A stretch of 64,000 nucleotides of DNA from Branchiostoma floridae (taxonomy: Eukaryota; Chordata; Leptocardii; Amphioxiformes; Branchiostomatidae): NCBI RefSeq assembly GCF_000003815.2, contig NC_049981.1, positions 11,129,478 to 11,193,477 of the forward strand, written 5' to 3'. A model generated the notes under the pieces. It saw only the letters and a list, made by a program, of their open reading frames with translations. It had not been told where the DNA came from and searched no databases. Both the position numbers and the translations under genes were made by a program. Below, one piece after another: positions 62,782 through 64,000 of this stretch (within the stretch, counting starts at the first letter, position 1; each line of letters starts with the position of its first letter).

Positions 62782-64000
62782 CTAGGGATCAATTTCTTCG
62801 TGTTCTTACTTTCTTTAACAGTTGCATGGCTGCACGATGGCAAAAGCCAACGTGTATCAAATTCTGTATAAAATACGATGTCTGAAGGAAACATGGAGTT
62901 CACGACTAGCACGTGTAGGATCTGTTTTACTTTGGCTCAACAGGATCTGGAATTCAGTGTTCGGTGCACTATTCAAACAAATAGAACTATTCCGTGATGC
63001 CACCTGCTACTGGTTAAAACCGATTGACTCTGGGTTATGGGTTCTCAACCCTTGCACAATTTTGTCATTGCGACGTAGAATTGGAATAAAAGACCGATCG
63101 TATTTTTCGAGTTTGATTTTACTTATGCTCATTAAAAATAGCTTCAGAGGTTCGTGTTTTAGATACATATTGCAGAGGAGTGTAAATTACTGTTGGTCGC
63201 GCATCAGTAAAACCGTTTATAGTAAATGTTTTTATCCTATGACCGTGACCTCAGCTTCAAGGTCATCTCAGACGATAAATCACATCCTGTCATGTCGTCT
63301 GGCCTGTTGACCTCACACCCCCGACATTTTGTCTGAACTTGACCTCTATTGCAAGGTCATGGAGTGGAGATGAGGTCATAAAACATATGGGAATTGCTGG
63401 AATTTGCACATATCAGAATTACCAGACCAACAGTGACGTGCATATAGACTATAGTGATACTATGGTGGATTAATATACAATTTTAATGGCTTTTCTAATT
63501 GGTAGAATGACCAAAATAAGGACATATACCTCCTTCAAGGTCAAATGAAGGAAAATGGGGTCAAGAGGTTAGGAATGGACTGCTGGTAACAATTTTGTTT
63601 CTTGTTTAAGACCGCTGGGACCAGTGGTAAAACGCACGGTTACCTATTAGTTACTGACCTGGCCTCTTTCTGCTTGACATAAAACGGCCATCACAAGTTA
63701 ACTGTTTTGAATTGGTCAAAGCTGTGTCCGCAAAGAACGCCATTTGATTATTGTTTTAGCCAAATTGTTCAATCACCCATGCAGTGCCATTTTGAAGGAA
63801 TAAATGATTGATTGATTGATTGATTGATTGTATAAATGAATGGATGAATTAAGAATGGATGAATGAATGAACTTGTAATGGAAGCAACAAAATCCTTCTG
63901 GAATGATTCAAACTGAACATCATTTAGATACCGATATTTTGCGAGACCATAGAGACTCAACCAAGCTGTCTTTCAACGGGCGAGAAATAAGAAATGACCC
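62782..64000. other. Right edge, non-coding with SINE-like tail
   Basis: A ~157-codon + strand frame (ATG 62837 to 63310) has no recognisable features. Near 63785-63832 an AATAAATGATTGATTGATTG tract resembles the 3' tail of CR1/L2-type or SINE elements. Confidence 0.4.

Noticed and set aside
62837-63310. ~157-codon + strand frame near the right end
   Set aside because: Long for chance but without a domain, repeats or conserved composition, and no upstream promoter evidence; left as unclassified.

Overview
The window looks like ordinary nuclear DNA of an invertebrate deuterostome, most likely a cephalochordate (amphioxus). The grounds are intron-bearing genes with canonical GT-AG splice sites, an intronless TRIM-NHL gene, a leucine-rich-repeat (LRR) receptor-like gene, 5S-rRNA- and tRNA-derived SINE-like sequences, many fold-back/MITE elements, long microsatellites and TTAGGG-type telomeric motifs. 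The species is an inference; no prokaryotic or viral organisation is seen.

Layout. (1) 1-282: 3' end of a guanine deaminase (GDA) gene, + strand, recognised from its last coding exon. (2) 5493-6907, - strand: an unrecognised two-exon gene for a ~351 aa protein with one membrane segment near its C terminus. (3) 10575-12437, - strand: an intronless 620 aa TRIM protein (RING, B-box, coiled coil, NHL repeats). (4) ~15060-34442, + strand: a TMEM232 orthologue, reconstructed here from 15 coding exons with consistent splice phases; one internal exon carries a long acidic Ser/Thr-rich insertion, and an assembly gap interrupts the 3' end. (5) 29514-31898, - strand, nested in the largest TMEM232 intron: a two-exon LRR transmembrane protein whose cytoplasmic tail is a 15-residue tandem repeat that runs on, past a stop, into a 45-bp minisatellite. 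(6) 34443-54685: gene-poor and repeat-rich. It includes a ~5 kb satellite (37.4-42.7 kb) with interstitial CCCTAA blocks and unit orientation that flips between blocks, MITEs, a tRNA-like sequence and a 45-bp palindromic minisatellite. (7) 54686-54797, + strand: first coding exon of an unidentified secreted protein, just before a second gap. (8) 54798-64000: mostly non-coding, with a tandem tRNA-like repeat (59.2-59.9 kb), a compact hairpin (62.06 kb) and one plausible orphan exon on the - strand (62647-62781).

The genes do not form an obvious pathway: purine catabolism (GDA), ubiquitin ligase (TRIM), a ciliary/testis-type protein (TMEM232) and a cell-surface receptor-like LRR protein lie side by side as usual in animal genomes. 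I found no defence island, CRISPR array or other convincing new molecular system. The strongest unusual signals are the orientation-alternating telomeric satellite, the LRR tail repeat that has lost its tyrosines and overrun its stop, paired minisatellites flanking one TMEM232 exon, and several nested fold-back elements. Gene identities rest on my reading of translated sequence; no database search was run.
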